From Nocardia aurantiaca (GTDB lineage Bacteria; Actinomycetota; Actinomycetes; Mycobacteriales; Mycobacteriaceae): a stretch of DNA of 64,000 nt. This document shows positions 8,605-16,092 of the stretch, piece after piece. Position 1 is the first letter of the stretch. Each line of letters starts with the position of its first letter. Position numbers and translations under genes: made by a program. The stretch spans positions 1-64,000 of the forward strand of contig NZ_WMBB01000002.1 in NCBI RefSeq assembly GCF_009708175.1. Direction: 5' to 3'. The notes under the pieces are model-generated. The model saw only the letters and a program-made list of their open reading frames with translations, had not been told where the DNA came from and did not search any database.

Positions 8605-8651
8605 TCCGACAGCATCCCGCGGCCTCACAGCAGCCAGATTCGGGCGAGGGG

Positions 8652-8701
8652 TTGACGGATTAGGCTAAAACAATTAGCTTTATGGCTATCGCAGTTAGCT
8701 T
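8652..8701 (+). promoter_or_regulatory. Predicted promoter with overlapping TetR-type operator
   Basis: TTGACG (8652-8657) and TAGCTT (8675-8680) are separated by 17 bp, as expected for a housekeeping promoter. The -10 region is overlapped by the inverted repeat GCTAA-N5-TTAGC (8664-8678), and a second TTAGCTT occurs at 8695-8701. The downstream hydrolase gene overlaps a TetR-family gene. The repeat is therefore a plausible autoregulatory operator (inference). Confidence 0.5.
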
Positions 8702-8723
8702 CACTCGTTAGGGAGAGAACGAC

Positions 8724-9575
8724 ATGACCGAGTACGTGGACATCGAGGGTGGCCGGATCGCGTACGACGAGATCGGCACGGGACCGCTGGTGGTGCTGTC
8801 GCACGGCATGGGCATCGACCGGAACGCCTACAAGCACCTGGCCCCGATGATCGCGGCCGCCGGGTACCGCGTGGTCAACACCGATATGCGCGGCCACGGC
8901 GAGTCGAGCATGGGCTGGGCCTCGGTCACCGGCAAGGAGGCCATCAGCCGCACCGATGTCGCCAACGACCTGCTGGCGGTCATCGAGAAGCTCGGCGGCG
9001 GACCCGCGGTCGTGGTGGGCCACTCGCTCTCGGGCGGCTCGGCCACCATCGCGGCCGCGCAGCGCCCGGACCTGGTGCGGGCCATCGTGGAGATCAACCC
9101 CTTCACGCTGACCCAGAAGGCCGACATCATGGCCCTGTTCACCAATGCCCGTCACCGCAAGGGCATGATCCCCCTGATGGGCACCATGATGTTCAAGAGC
9201 CTCGGCCAGTGGCTGAAGTACCTGAACGTGGCCATGCCGACCAAGCCCGCCGACTTCGACGACTACCTGGCGGAGGTGGCGGCCAAGCTGCGCGAGCCGG
9301 GCCGGATGGCCGAGTTCATGAAGACCGGTCAGTCGACCCCGGCGGATGCGGAAGCCCAGGTGCCCAACGTGACCCAGCCCGCGCTCATCATCATGGGCAC
9401 CGCCGATCCGGACTTCCCGAGCCCCGAGGCCGAGGGCCAGCGCGTCGTCGCGGCCCTGCCGGCCGGACTGGGCAGCCTCGGCCTGGTCGAGGGCACCGGC
9501 CACTACCCGCAGTTCGAGGCCCCCGACCGGGTGGCCGCTCTGATCCTGCCCTTCTTGAAGGAACACCATGCCTAG
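8724..9575 (+). CDS. Alpha/beta hydrolase (serine nucleophile)
   Basis: An alpha/beta-hydrolase fold enzyme of 283 residues. The nucleophile elbow GHSLSG places the catalytic Ser at residue 101. The acid is probably in TADPD (228-230) and the base is His260 in GTGHYPQFE. HGMG at about 27-30 forms the oxyanion-hole region. The ATG at 8724 is preceded by GGGAGAGAA. Its stop lies inside the start of the TetR gene (8-bp overlap), so the pair is co-transcribed and the regulator probably responds to the hydrolase substrate or product. The substrate is unknown; the family includes esterases, haloperoxidase-like enzymes and lactonases. Confidence 0.88.
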   Translation: MTEYVDIEGGRIAYDEIGTGPLVVLSHGMGIDRNAYKHLAPMIAAAGYRVVNTDMRGHGESSMGWASVTGKEAISRTDVANDLLAVIEKLGGGPAVVVGHSLSGGSATIAAAQRPDLVRAIVEINPFTLTQKADIMALFTNARHRKGMIPLMGTMMFKSLGQWLKYLNVAMPTKPADFDDYLAEVAAKLREPGRMAEFMKTGQSTPADAEAQVPNVTQPALIIMGTADPDFPSPEAEGQRVVAALPAGLGSLGLVEGTGHYPQFEAPDRVAALILPFLKEHHA

Positions 9576-10140
9576 GGTGGGCCTGAGCCGGACCGACGTC
9601 GTCGCCGCGGGGGCCGACCTCGCCGACGAGGTCGGTTTCGGGAATCTGGCGCTGGGCGCCCTCGCCCAGCGGCTCGGGGTGCGGACCCCCTCGCTGTACA
9701 AGCACATCGAGAGCCTGGCCGACCTGCAGCACGGCATCGCCGCACTCGCCATGACCGAGGTCGACCAGCGGGTCCGCGACGCCATGCACGGGCTGTCCGG
9801 CAGCGCGGCGCTGGCCGCCTTCGCGAACGCCTTCCGCGACTACGTGGTCGAGCATCCGGGTCGCTATACCGCGACCGTCGGCGCCAAGTTCACCGGGCCG
9901 GATGATCCACTGCTGCAGTCGAGTTCGCGGGTGCTGGACTCCATGGCCGCGGTGCTGCGCGGCTATGGCATCGGCCCGGACGAGATGGTGCACGCCCAGC
10001 GCACCCTGCGCTGCCTCTTCCACGGCTTCGCCACCCTGCAGGCGTCGCACGGATTCCAGTGGAGCGATGACGCCGATGACAGTTTCGACTGGATGATCCG
10101 CTTCCTCGACCGAGGACTCGGCGAAATCGGCTCACACTGA
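9568..10140 (+). CDS. TetR-family transcriptional regulator
   Basis: A TetR-type repressor of 190 residues. An N-terminal helix-turn-helix contains LALGALAQRLGVRTPSLYKHI. The C-terminal ligand-binding domain resembles the WHG type (ending HGFATLQASHGFQWSDDADDSFDWMI). It starts within the last codons of the hydrolase gene. The likely operator is the GCTAA/TTAGC repeat over the -10 of the operon promoter. A second repeat, TCCAACAC/GTGTTGGA, lies 22 bp after its stop and before the next hydrolase, so it may control that gene as well. Confidence 0.9.
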   Translation: MPRVGLSRTDVVAAGADLADEVGFGNLALGALAQRLGVRTPSLYKHIESLADLQHGIAALAMTEVDQRVRDAMHGLSGSAALAAFANAFRDYVVEHPGRYTATVGAKFTGPDDPLLQSSSRVLDSMAAVLRGYGIGPDEMVHAQRTLRCLFHGFATLQASHGFQWSDDADDSFDWMIRFLDRGLGEIGSH

Positions 10141-10161
10141 ACAGGATTGCGGGACCATGAA

Positions 10162-10188
10162 TCCAACACTGGCGACGAAGGTGTTGGA
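10162..10188. promoter_or_regulatory. 8-bp perfect inverted repeat covering the ribosome binding site of the next gene
   Basis: TCCAACAC (10162-10169) and GTGTTGGA (10181-10188) are exact complements with an 11-bp spacer. The right arm includes the only Shine-Dalgarno-like GGA(G) before the ATG at 10194. It could be an operator or an RNA hairpin hiding the ribosome binding site. Confidence 0.5.
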
Positions 10189-10193
10189 GTGTC

Positions 10194-11033
10194 ATGGAAG
10201 ACTTCACATTCGACGGCACCCGCATCGCGTACGTGCGGCAGGGGGAATCCGGTCCGCCGGTGCTGATGCTGCACAGCGCGGGATCCTCCCACCTCATCTG
10301 GACGCCGCAGATCGCGGCGCTGTCCCGCGAATACCGGGTATACGCCGTCGATCTGCCCGGATACGGCGCGTCCGCCCGGCCCGCCGACGGGTACACGCTC
10401 GAACGCTATTCCGAGCTGATCCGGGCGTTCATCGAACAACATGGGCTCAGCGGTGTAGGTCTGGTCGGCAATTGCGTCGGCTCGGCCATCAGCCTGACCC
10501 TGGCCCGGCGGCATCCCGAACTGATCCGGGCCGTGGTGGCGATCAATCCGCTCACCGAATCCACCGCCATGCGGGGGGATTGGGGGCAGGCCGCCCGTGT
10601 CGCCCGCGCGCTTCCGGACTCCACCGCCCGAGCCCTGAGCGACTGGCACACTCCGCGCTGGGTGGCCCGCCGCACCGCCCGTGCCTGGTTCACCACCCGC
10701 CGCGCCTACCGGGAATGCCCGTATGTCGCACCGCTGTCGTCGGGCTTCCCGGCCCGGGCGCTCATCTACCTGGTCCGCGATCTGTCTTCCTTTGCGGCCC
10801 TGGATGATTGGCCGGATCATGCCGATCTGCCGCCGATCTGCGTGATCTGGGGCAATCAGAACCGCGTGCTGTCCGCGGCGGCCGGGCGGGCCGTCAATGC
10901 GATGCTGCGCCCCGACCGCGCCGAATACCTCGACGGCTGCGGCCATGTCCCCATGCTCGAGCGAGCGGCCGACGTCACGGCGATCATCGGCGAATTCCTC
11001 GCCGCCCACCTACCCGCCGACAGCGTGCCCTAG
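10194..11033 (+). CDS. Alpha/beta hydrolase with cysteine in the nucleophile position
   Basis: An alpha/beta-hydrolase of 279 residues similar in layout to meta-cleavage-product hydrolases. The oxyanion region LHSAG is at 26-30. The elbow reads GNCVG, so the nucleophile is Cys94 instead of Ser. The usual acid loop (G-D/E-x-D) reads WGNQNRV, with Asn at 221 and 223. The base is His251 in GCGHVPMLE. A Cys nucleophile occurs in dienelactone hydrolases, but those have a different elbow context. The Cys/Asn combination suggests altered or reduced hydrolytic chemistry. The gene follows the TetR gene on the same strand with a 53-bp gap. Confidence 0.85.
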   Translation: MEDFTFDGTRIAYVRQGESGPPVLMLHSAGSSHLIWTPQIAALSREYRVYAVDLPGYGASARPADGYTLERYSELIRAFIEQHGLSGVGLVGNCVGSAISLTLARRHPELIRAVVAINPLTESTAMRGDWGQAARVARALPDSTARALSDWHTPRWVARRTARAWFTTRRAYRECPYVAPLSSGFPARALIYLVRDLSSFAALDDWPDHADLPPICVIWGNQNRVLSAAAGRAVNAMLRPDRAEYLDGCGHVPMLERAADVTAIIGEFLAAHLPADSVP

Positions 11034-11037
11034 CCGC

Positions 11038-11077
11038 GTGTCCTCGTCATTCCGGCGCGGCCCGATGGCGAGGACAC
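11038..11077 (+). terminator. Stem-loop after the hydrolase gene
   Basis: GTGTCCTCG (11038-11046) pairs with CGAGGACAC (11069-11077) around a 22-base GC-rich loop, starting 5 bp after the stop codon. There is no T-tract, so a terminator role is only likely. Confidence 0.4.
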
Positions 11078-11099
11078 ATGCCGATGCCGGTGGGGCAAT

Positions 11100-11248
11100 C
11101 CGGCAATCAGGGCGCAGTGAAGGGCCGCGCCGGGTCGACGTCTTCCGGTCGGTCGGCGCGGTGGTGCCGCTGGCCGATGCCGCCGAGGCCCGTGCACGCC
11201 CTGGACTCCGAGGAGGGCGACCAGATTCGGATCGTCCGGAAGCCGTAG
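11100..11248 (+). pseudogene. Frameshifted C-terminal remnant of a zinc-type alcohol dehydrogenase/quinone reductase
   Basis: One frame reads VGAVVPLADAAEA. About four bases later another frame continues HALDSEEGDQIRIVRKP and stops at 11246-11248. Removing four bases near 11195 joins them as PLADAAEAHALDSEE..., the typical last 30 residues of medium-chain dehydrogenases (PLADAAEAH...GKIVL). Nothing upstream in the preceding kilobase supplies the catalytic or Rossmann domain, since that DNA is the intact hydrolase gene. This looks like a decayed tail. The assignment rests on a short motif. Confidence 0.4.
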
Positions 11249-11379
11249 CGATTCACAGACTCGGCCCCGGAGTCACCAGGGCGGGCGCAGGCGGTGCTCG
11301 CAACACTCTCGACCGAGAGGTTGCGGCGGCCCCGTGAAACCGCCGAGTGATTCCGAGGCCGAGAGAACACGCCGGCGGG

Positions 11380-12453
11380 TTACGCGAGCCGACGCTGGAA
11401 GGCGTTGGCGGACTGGCCGTTCGAGAGGTCGACGGTGTAGACTCCCAGCTCGGCGGACGTGGGGGTGAGGTCCAGGACCATGAAGCCGAGATCGGTGTAG
11501 TTCTCGTACAGCGCGCCGTTGACGGTGTGCACACCACCGCTGGACGGTTCGCCGTGCACCGACTTCGCGGCCGCGCCGGAGATGATCTGTCGGGTTCCTT
11601 TGCAGGCCGCGTTCGGTTCCAGCACCTGCAGCGAATGGTCGTGCCCCGACAGCAGGAACTGGCACCGGCCCAGCACATGCGCCTCGAAGAAGTCCTTCAC
11701 GTGGCGCCCGTCGATCGGCTCGATGCTCGAGCCCTCGTATTCGCCGACATTTCCGTGCGGACCGTTGTTGAGGTACGGGTGGTGGGTGCAGGCGATCTTC
11801 CACGTGGCGGGCGATTCGTCGATGGCCCGGTCCAGCCAGGCGGCCTGCTCGGCCATGAACTGCCCGTCGGCCGCCCAGTATGGCTGGAAGAGCGGGGGCA
11901 GATAAGCGGCGATCGGATTGAGGTCCAGCACGAAGAATTCCACGACCGGCTGCTCCCGCGGAACCCGCACAGAGTAATAGCGGGACGGCATGAACCAGCG
12001 GGCCGAGCGCGCGTGATAGGCGACCTCATGATCGCCGCGCAGCAGCCAGCCGCCGTCGCCCGGCAGGATCGAGGAGTTGTCGTGATTGCCCTGCACCATC
12101 AGCCAGGGGAAGTCGAGATCGTGATTGGGGTCCTCGAACTTGGCGGCGAATTGGGCGTCGTCATCGGACCAGGGGCCCTGTTCATAGACGTTGTCGCCGA
12201 GGCCGAGGGCGCAGGAGAACGGTTCACGCGCATGCAGTTCCCGCATGGCGTCGGCGACCTGCCACTGCGGGCGCGCGCCGGTGCCCGCGTCGCCGGTGAC
12301 GAGGACGCGAAGGCGGTCGCCGTCGGGCAGCGGGAATTTGCCGGTGGCCGGGGCGTTCTCGGCGTGGGCGGGCGCGCCGGCGGCGACCAGCGCGGCCACG
12401 CCGGCGGCGGTGGCGGCCGTGCCGGTCAGAAAAGCACGACGGTCGACGGACAT
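11380..12453 (-). CDS. Tat-exported metallophosphoesterase (purple acid phosphatase-like)
   Basis: A secreted phosphoesterase of about 357 residues. The ATG at 12453 gives a twin-arginine signal (MSVDRRAFLTG, an Ala-rich core, cleavage near AHA). The dinuclear metal motifs appear in order: GDAGTG, GLGDNVYE, VQGNHDN, a His in THHPYLNNG, and SGHDHSL. These define a calcineurin-like phosphoesterase. The overall layout, with a wide insertion between GNHD and the late His motifs, fits tartrate-resistant/purple acid phosphatases. The substrate is unknown; extracellular phosphate scavenging is plausible. It is divergent from the DUF445 gene, with a 256-bp shared upstream region. Confidence 0.88.
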   Translation of the reverse strand: MSVDRRAFLTGTAATAAGVAALVAAGAPAHAENAPATGKFPLPDGDRLRVLVTGDAGTGARPQWQVADAMRELHAREPFSCALGLGDNVYEQGPWSDDDAQFAAKFEDPNHDLDFPWLMVQGNHDNSSILPGDGGWLLRGDHEVAYHARSARWFMPSRYYSVRVPREQPVVEFFVLDLNPIAAYLPPLFQPYWAADGQFMAEQAAWLDRAIDESPATWKIACTHHPYLNNGPHGNVGEYEGSSIEPIDGRHVKDFFEAHVLGRCQFLLSGHDHSLQVLEPNAACKGTRQIISGAAAKSVHGEPSSGGVHTVNGALYENYTDLGFMVLDLTPTSAELGVYTVDLSNGQSANAFQRRLA

Positions 12454-12709
12454 GCGCCCACCCGTCGCCCCACCGCCACCCCGATACGGAGTCGCTTCGC
12501 GACGCTGCATTTCCCCACCTTTCAGTCCGGTCAATTGGCCAGTATTCCCAATGTGCGAAACCGCCGCAGGGTACGTCGCCATGCCTGCCCCCACAGGCCC
12601 GCGACACGATACGTTCTTCCAGGCCAGGACCTTTTGACAGGGCCTCGGACCGATGAGAGTGTTGGTAGTCCGCTTTCTCAACTCAGCCCGGCCGTAGGGG
12701 GACGCTGCT

Positions 12710-14065
12710 ATGACGACACTGGCCTCGGGTCTGTTCCTGGACTGGGAACAGCTGACCGGCCAGCCGAAACTCGTCGTCGACCTGATCAGCTTCCCCATCT
12801 TCAGCGCCATCGCCGGGTGGCTGACCAACTGGACCGGCGTGCTGATGCTGTTCTGGCCGGTCTATTTCAAGGGCTTCCGGGTGCCCGGTCTCGAGATCCT
12901 CTACCCCTACTTCCCGCGCCGCGTGCAGGTGCTGCCCACCTTCTCCGGCGACGGCAAGCGGCTCGGCTTCCAGGGTTTCATCCCGGCCCGCGCCGAGAAG
13001 ATGGCCAGCATCTGCGTGGACGTCGCCATCATGCGAATCGGCAGTCCCAAGGACTTCATTCGCGAACTCGACCTCGAGGGCATTGCCGATTACATCGCCG
13101 AGGTGGGCCGCAAACAGGTGCCGGACATGGTCGACGAGATCATGAGCAAGGAGAACCCGGACCTGTGGGGCGCGGTGCCCAAGTCCGTGCGCAATGTGCT
13201 CCACCAGCGCATCGAACGCGAACTGCCGACGCTGGCCCGGCGCGCCTTCGAGCAGCTCGGCGACAATGTCGACCAGCTCATCGACATCAAGGACTTCGTC
13301 ATCCGGTATCTGCGGGACAACCCGGAGATCCTCAAGGACCTGACCACGACCATCGCCGCGCCCGAACTCAGGTTCATGGTGCGCATCGGCCTGCTGGGCG
13401 CGCCCTTCGGCCTGCTGCTGGCGCTGTATCTGCATGTGCACCAGAGCATTCCGGTGATCGGCTGGATTCCGCCGTGGCTGGTCATCCTGGCCGCCGCGGC
13501 GGCCATCGGCGTGACCGTCAATGTCATCGCCATCAAGATGGTGTTCGAGCCCGGTGATCCGCAGCCGCGGTACAGGTACCTGTGGAAGCAGGCGCTGCTG
13601 GCCAAGCGGCAGCCCGAGGCTGCGGCCGATCTGGCCAATATCCTGGCCTACCAGGTGCTGACGCTGCCCAACCTGGCCCGCGAACTGCTCGACGGCCCGA
13701 ACGGCGACAAGACCCGGCAGCTGCTGGAGCGACTCATCTCCCAGGAGATCCACCGCCAGCTCGGGCCGACCCATTCGGTGGTGCGGACGGTGTTCGGCAA
13801 GCGTCAGTTCGACAATCTGAAGGTCGGTGCGACCTCCGCCGCGGTGGGTCTGGCCCCGAGTCTGGCCGATGATCCGGAATTCGCGGCCGCCCAGGCCAAG
13901 AAGATCGACGAGTTCGCGGCCCGCAAGCTGCAGCAGCTCACCCCCGGCGAGTTCATGGAGATGTTCTACGCCTCGGTCGAGCAGGACGCGTGGCTGCTGT
14001 ACCTGCACGGCGCAGCGCTGGGCCTGGTGGTGGGGGCCGTGCATCTGATCCTTTTCGGCTGGTAG
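12710..14065 (+). CDS. DUF445 family membrane protein
   Basis: A 451-residue protein with the DUF445 hallmark near the N-terminus (FSAIAGWLTNWTGVLMLFWP). A long helical, mostly soluble central part follows. A membrane pair is near 220-290 (LLGAPFGLLLALYL and WLVILAAAAAIGVTVNVIAIKM), and a last hydrophobic segment ends the protein (LYLHGAALGLVVGAVHLILFGW). DUF445 proteins are widespread inner-membrane proteins without an agreed function. The ATG at 12710 follows a GGGGGACG stretch. A small hairpin lies just past the stop. Confidence 0.85.
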   Translation: MTTLASGLFLDWEQLTGQPKLVVDLISFPIFSAIAGWLTNWTGVLMLFWPVYFKGFRVPGLEILYPYFPRRVQVLPTFSGDGKRLGFQGFIPARAEKMASICVDVAIMRIGSPKDFIRELDLEGIADYIAEVGRKQVPDMVDEIMSKENPDLWGAVPKSVRNVLHQRIERELPTLARRAFEQLGDNVDQLIDIKDFVIRYLRDNPEILKDLTTTIAAPELRFMVRIGLLGAPFGLLLALYLHVHQSIPVIGWIPPWLVILAAAAAIGVTVNVIAIKMVFEPGDPQPRYRYLWKQALLAKRQPEAAADLANILAYQVLTLPNLARELLDGPNGDKTRQLLERLISQEIHRQLGPTHSVVRTVFGKRQFDNLKVGATSAAVGLAPSLADDPEFAAAQAKKIDEFAARKLQQLTPGEFMEMFYASVEQDAWLLYLHGAALGLVVGAVHLILFGW

Positions 14066-14069
14066 GCAG

Positions 14070-14085
14070 ACCTTTTCACGAAAAG
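14070..14085 (+). terminator. Small hairpin after the DUF445 gene
   Basis: CCTTTT (14070-14075) and AAAAGG (14080-14085) flank the loop CACG, 4 bp past the stop. The stem is weak and lacks a T-tract; it may only fold transiently. Confidence 0.3.
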
Positions 14086-14105
14086 GAACCAGCACCGCCG
14101 AAAAT

Positions 14106-14121
14106 CAAGCACGCGTGCTTG
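14106..14121. promoter_or_regulatory. Perfect 16-bp palindrome upstream of the TIGR03084-type gene, candidate operator
   Basis: CAAGCACGCGTGCTTG is a perfect 16-bp palindrome ending 32 bp before the preferred GTG start at 14154. A GTG at 14115 lies inside the palindrome and is therefore an unlikely start. The symmetry fits a TetR- or MarR-type dimer. Confidence 0.6.
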
Positions 14122-14153
14122 CATTTTTCCAGCGCGGCTGCGATGCTGGCCCG

Positions 14154-14945
14154 GTGGCCGATCTCGAGGCATTGCTCGCCGACTTCACCGCCGAATGCGC
14201 CGATCTCGATCGGCTGATCGCGGAGCTGGCACCGGCCGACTGGCAGCGCGACACCCCCGCCGCCGGCTGGACCATCGCCCACCAGATCGCCCACCTGAAC
14301 TGGACCGATCAGGTCGCCGCGGTCTCGGCCACCGATCCGGCCGAATTCGACCAGCTGGTGCAGGCGGCCCTGCCCAAGGCACTCACCTTCGTGGACGAGG
14401 CCGCCGAAGAGGGCGCGAAAACCCCTCCGCCGCAACTGCTCGCCGACTGGCGGCGCGATCGCGCGGCGCTGGTCGAGGCGCTGCGCGCGGTTCCGGCGGG
14501 CATCAAGCTGCCGTGGTTCGGCCCGCCCATGAGCCCGGCCTCCATGGTCACCGCCCGCCTCATGGAGACCTGGGCGCACGGGCAGGACGTGGCCGACACC
14601 CTCGGCGTCACGCGAGAACCCACGGCCCGCCTGCGCCACATCGCGCACATCGGCGTGCGGACCCGCAATTTCGCGTACACGACGCACGGGAAGACCGCGC
14701 CCGCCGAGGAATTCCGTATCGAACTGACCGCGCCCGACGGCAGCCGATGGACCTGGGGCCCGGCCGAGTCCACGCAGCGAATCAGCGGTTCCGGGTTGGA
14801 TTTCTGCCTGCTGGTCACCCAGCGACGGCATCTCGATGACCTCGCTCTCGACGTGCTGGGCGACGACGCCCGCGAATGGCTGGGCCTGGCACAGGCATTC
14901 GCCGGACCACCCGGAAGCGGCCGAACGGCGGGTCAGTTCGCCTGA
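14154..14945 (+). CDS. TIGR03084-type metal-binding protein (DinB/mycothiol-isomerase-like fold)
   Basis: A protein of about 263 residues with the N-terminal DinB-like helical bundle of mycothiol-dependent maleylpyruvate isomerase relatives. The segment WTIAHQIAHLNWTDQV supplies conserved His residues. A second metal-ligand His is in METWAHGQDVADTLG. A C-terminal domain (ELTAPDGSRWTWGP...) follows. The TIGR03084 family is typical of actinobacteria that make mycothiol; its reaction is not established. The GTG at 14154 gives the expected N-terminus (VADLEALLADFTAE) and leaves the 16-bp palindrome in the promoter region. Confidence 0.8.
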   Translation: MADLEALLADFTAECADLDRLIAELAPADWQRDTPAAGWTIAHQIAHLNWTDQVAAVSATDPAEFDQLVQAALPKALTFVDEAAEEGAKTPPPQLLADWRRDRAALVEALRAVPAGIKLPWFGPPMSPASMVTARLMETWAHGQDVADTLGVTREPTARLRHIAHIGVRTRNFAYTTHGKTAPAEEFRIELTAPDGSRWTWGPAESTQRISGSGLDFCLLVTQRRHLDDLALDVLGDDAREWLGLAQAFAGPPGSGRTAGQFA

Positions 14946-15020
14946 CCCGCCGCCTATCCCGGCCTCCGGCCAGAATCCCCAACTCCCACAGGGGCTTCGG
15001 CTCTCGGCGGAACGTGGTTT

Positions 15021-15040
15021 CACAGGGCCCAATCCCTGTG
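15021..15040 (+). terminator. Stem-loop downstream of the TIGR03084-type gene
   Basis: CACAGGG (15021-15027) pairs with CCCTGTG (15034-15040) over a 6-base loop, and flanking TGGT and ACCA extend the stem. It is 75 bp after the stop and has no T-tract. Confidence 0.4.
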
Positions 15041-15163
15041 GACCACCACCGCTCCCCGAGAAGGAGCGAGCGAGCGCCAGCCTGGGTGCGCCGTGCCTGG
15101 TGCCGACCGGACGCCGTTGGCCGGAGGTCTCTTCGATGGCAGTCGAGTTGGCGCTCGCCGCTA

Positions 15164-15203
15164 ATCAGGTTTTTACCCAGACTTTCGCCGGGGAAAACCT
15201 GAT
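15164..15203. repeat. 10-bp perfect inverted repeat in the leader region of the next gene
   Basis: ATCAGGTTTT (15164-15173) and AAAACCTGAT (15194-15203) are exact complements with a 20-bp spacer, 178 bp before the ATG at 15381. It is less GC-rich than its surroundings and could be an operator or a leader hairpin. Confidence 0.45.
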
Positions 15204-15380
15204 GACGCCCAACCCTTTCCATGGTGTGATCCTGATCTCACCGACCGCGTGTGTTACCCGCGGCCACCGTAACCTGGACGCGCGTACGACTTTCAATGGT
15301 GCGGGTCGTCGCGCCGTCCATGCGCTGGGGGACCGGTGGGCGCCGGGGGATCAGGGGAGAGGGAAAGGAACGCACCAGTC

Positions 15381-16082
15381 ATGTCGCATCCACTCGCGAC
15401 ACAGGCCGCCCGGTCGACCGGCCGTGCGGCCCAGATGTTCCGCTACAGCGCCATTGTCACCGCCAGCATGGCCAGCATCGGGCTGACCGTCGCGGCGGGC
15501 TCCTACATCGCCAATGAGATGGCCCAGCAACCGGGCAAGCTCGCCACCACCTCACCGACCAATCGGCCGGCACCGGTCGAGCCGGGCGCCGGCCCGGATG
15601 CTCAGCCGGGCATCCGGTCCGCCTCGCCGATCGCCGAGAAAATGACCCTGACTTCGCTTTTCACCGGCCGCCCGATGGAAGCCGGAAGCGCACAGACGAT
15701 TCCGGCCCCCACTCCCGGCACCGGCGCCGCCGCCGCGGCCGACGTACCCCGTCCGCTGGGCGGCCAGCTCCGGCTCGGCACCGCCTACGTGGGTGCGCAG
15801 GTCGCCGCGGCCCAGCACGACACGGTCACGCTCACCCTCGACACCAACGTCTTCGCCACCGTCGCCGACGTCCTGCGCAACACTCCGGTGGGACAGCAGC
15901 TCGGCGTCACCAGCGATCCGAGCGCCAACACCCGGCTGCGGACCGATGTGGACAGCCACGGCGACGTGACCCTCACACTTTCGGATCCAGCTCTGGGGAA
16001 CTACCGCCTGCAGATCGCGCGGCACCCGGTCCCGGCGCCGACGGCCGACGCCCACGGGGAAGACGCCGCCGTCGCTGTGTGA
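15381..16082 (+). CDS. Membrane-anchored or secreted hypothetical protein
   Basis: A 233-residue protein of unrecognised family. The N-terminus has a charged segment and one hydrophobic helix (MFRYSAIVTASMASIGLTVAAGSYIA). A Pro/Ala/Thr-rich linker follows, then a small folded region with beta-rich sequence (DTVTLTLDTNVFATVADVLRN). That layout suggests an extracytoplasmic domain on a single anchor. The ATG at 15381 follows GGGAAAGGAA. It sits 10 bp before the L-2-hydroxyglutarate oxidase gene and may share its transcript, but no functional link is evident. Confidence 0.7.
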   Translation: MSHPLATQAARSTGRAAQMFRYSAIVTASMASIGLTVAAGSYIANEMAQQPGKLATTSPTNRPAPVEPGAGPDAQPGIRSASPIAEKMTLTSLFTGRPMEAGSAQTIPAPTPGTGAAAAADVPRPLGGQLRLGTAYVGAQVAAAQHDTVTLTLDTNVFATVADVLRNTPVGQQLGVTSDPSANTRLRTDVDSHGDVTLTLSDPALGNYRLQIARHPVPAPTADAHGEDAAVAV

Positions 16083-16092
16083 GACTTCCGAT

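Larger units (their letters stand above)
7896..8651. other. Gene-poor, repeat-rich intergenic stretch
   Basis: About 750 bp without a convincing gene; the open frames here are short, Arg-rich and unlike neighbouring proteins. It holds a strong terminator-like hairpin (8220-8260), a second inverted repeat (8259-8296), GTGTTA/TAACAC arms (8382-8400), the 12-bp palindrome CCCTGATCAGGG (8401-8412) and a 24-bp perfect tandem duplication (8557-8604). A fragment reading RPVAADIAERILADG (frame starting at 7900) faintly resembles a regulator N-terminus but is too short to call. Confidence 0.6.
14946..15380. other. 435-bp intergenic region with two stem-loops
   Basis: No gene is convincing here. CACAGGG/CCCTGTG (15021-15040), extended outward by TGGT/ACCA, looks like a terminator for the upstream gene. 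ATCAGGTTTT/AAAACCTGAT (15164-15203) is a longer perfect inverted repeat, described separately. The last 30 bp carry the ribosome binding site of the next gene (GGAAAGGAA). Confidence 0.6.

Noticed and set aside
15021..15203. Riboswitch in the leader of the gene at 15381
   Set aside because: Only two independent hairpins are seen, without conserved junction motifs or a second copy to support structure.
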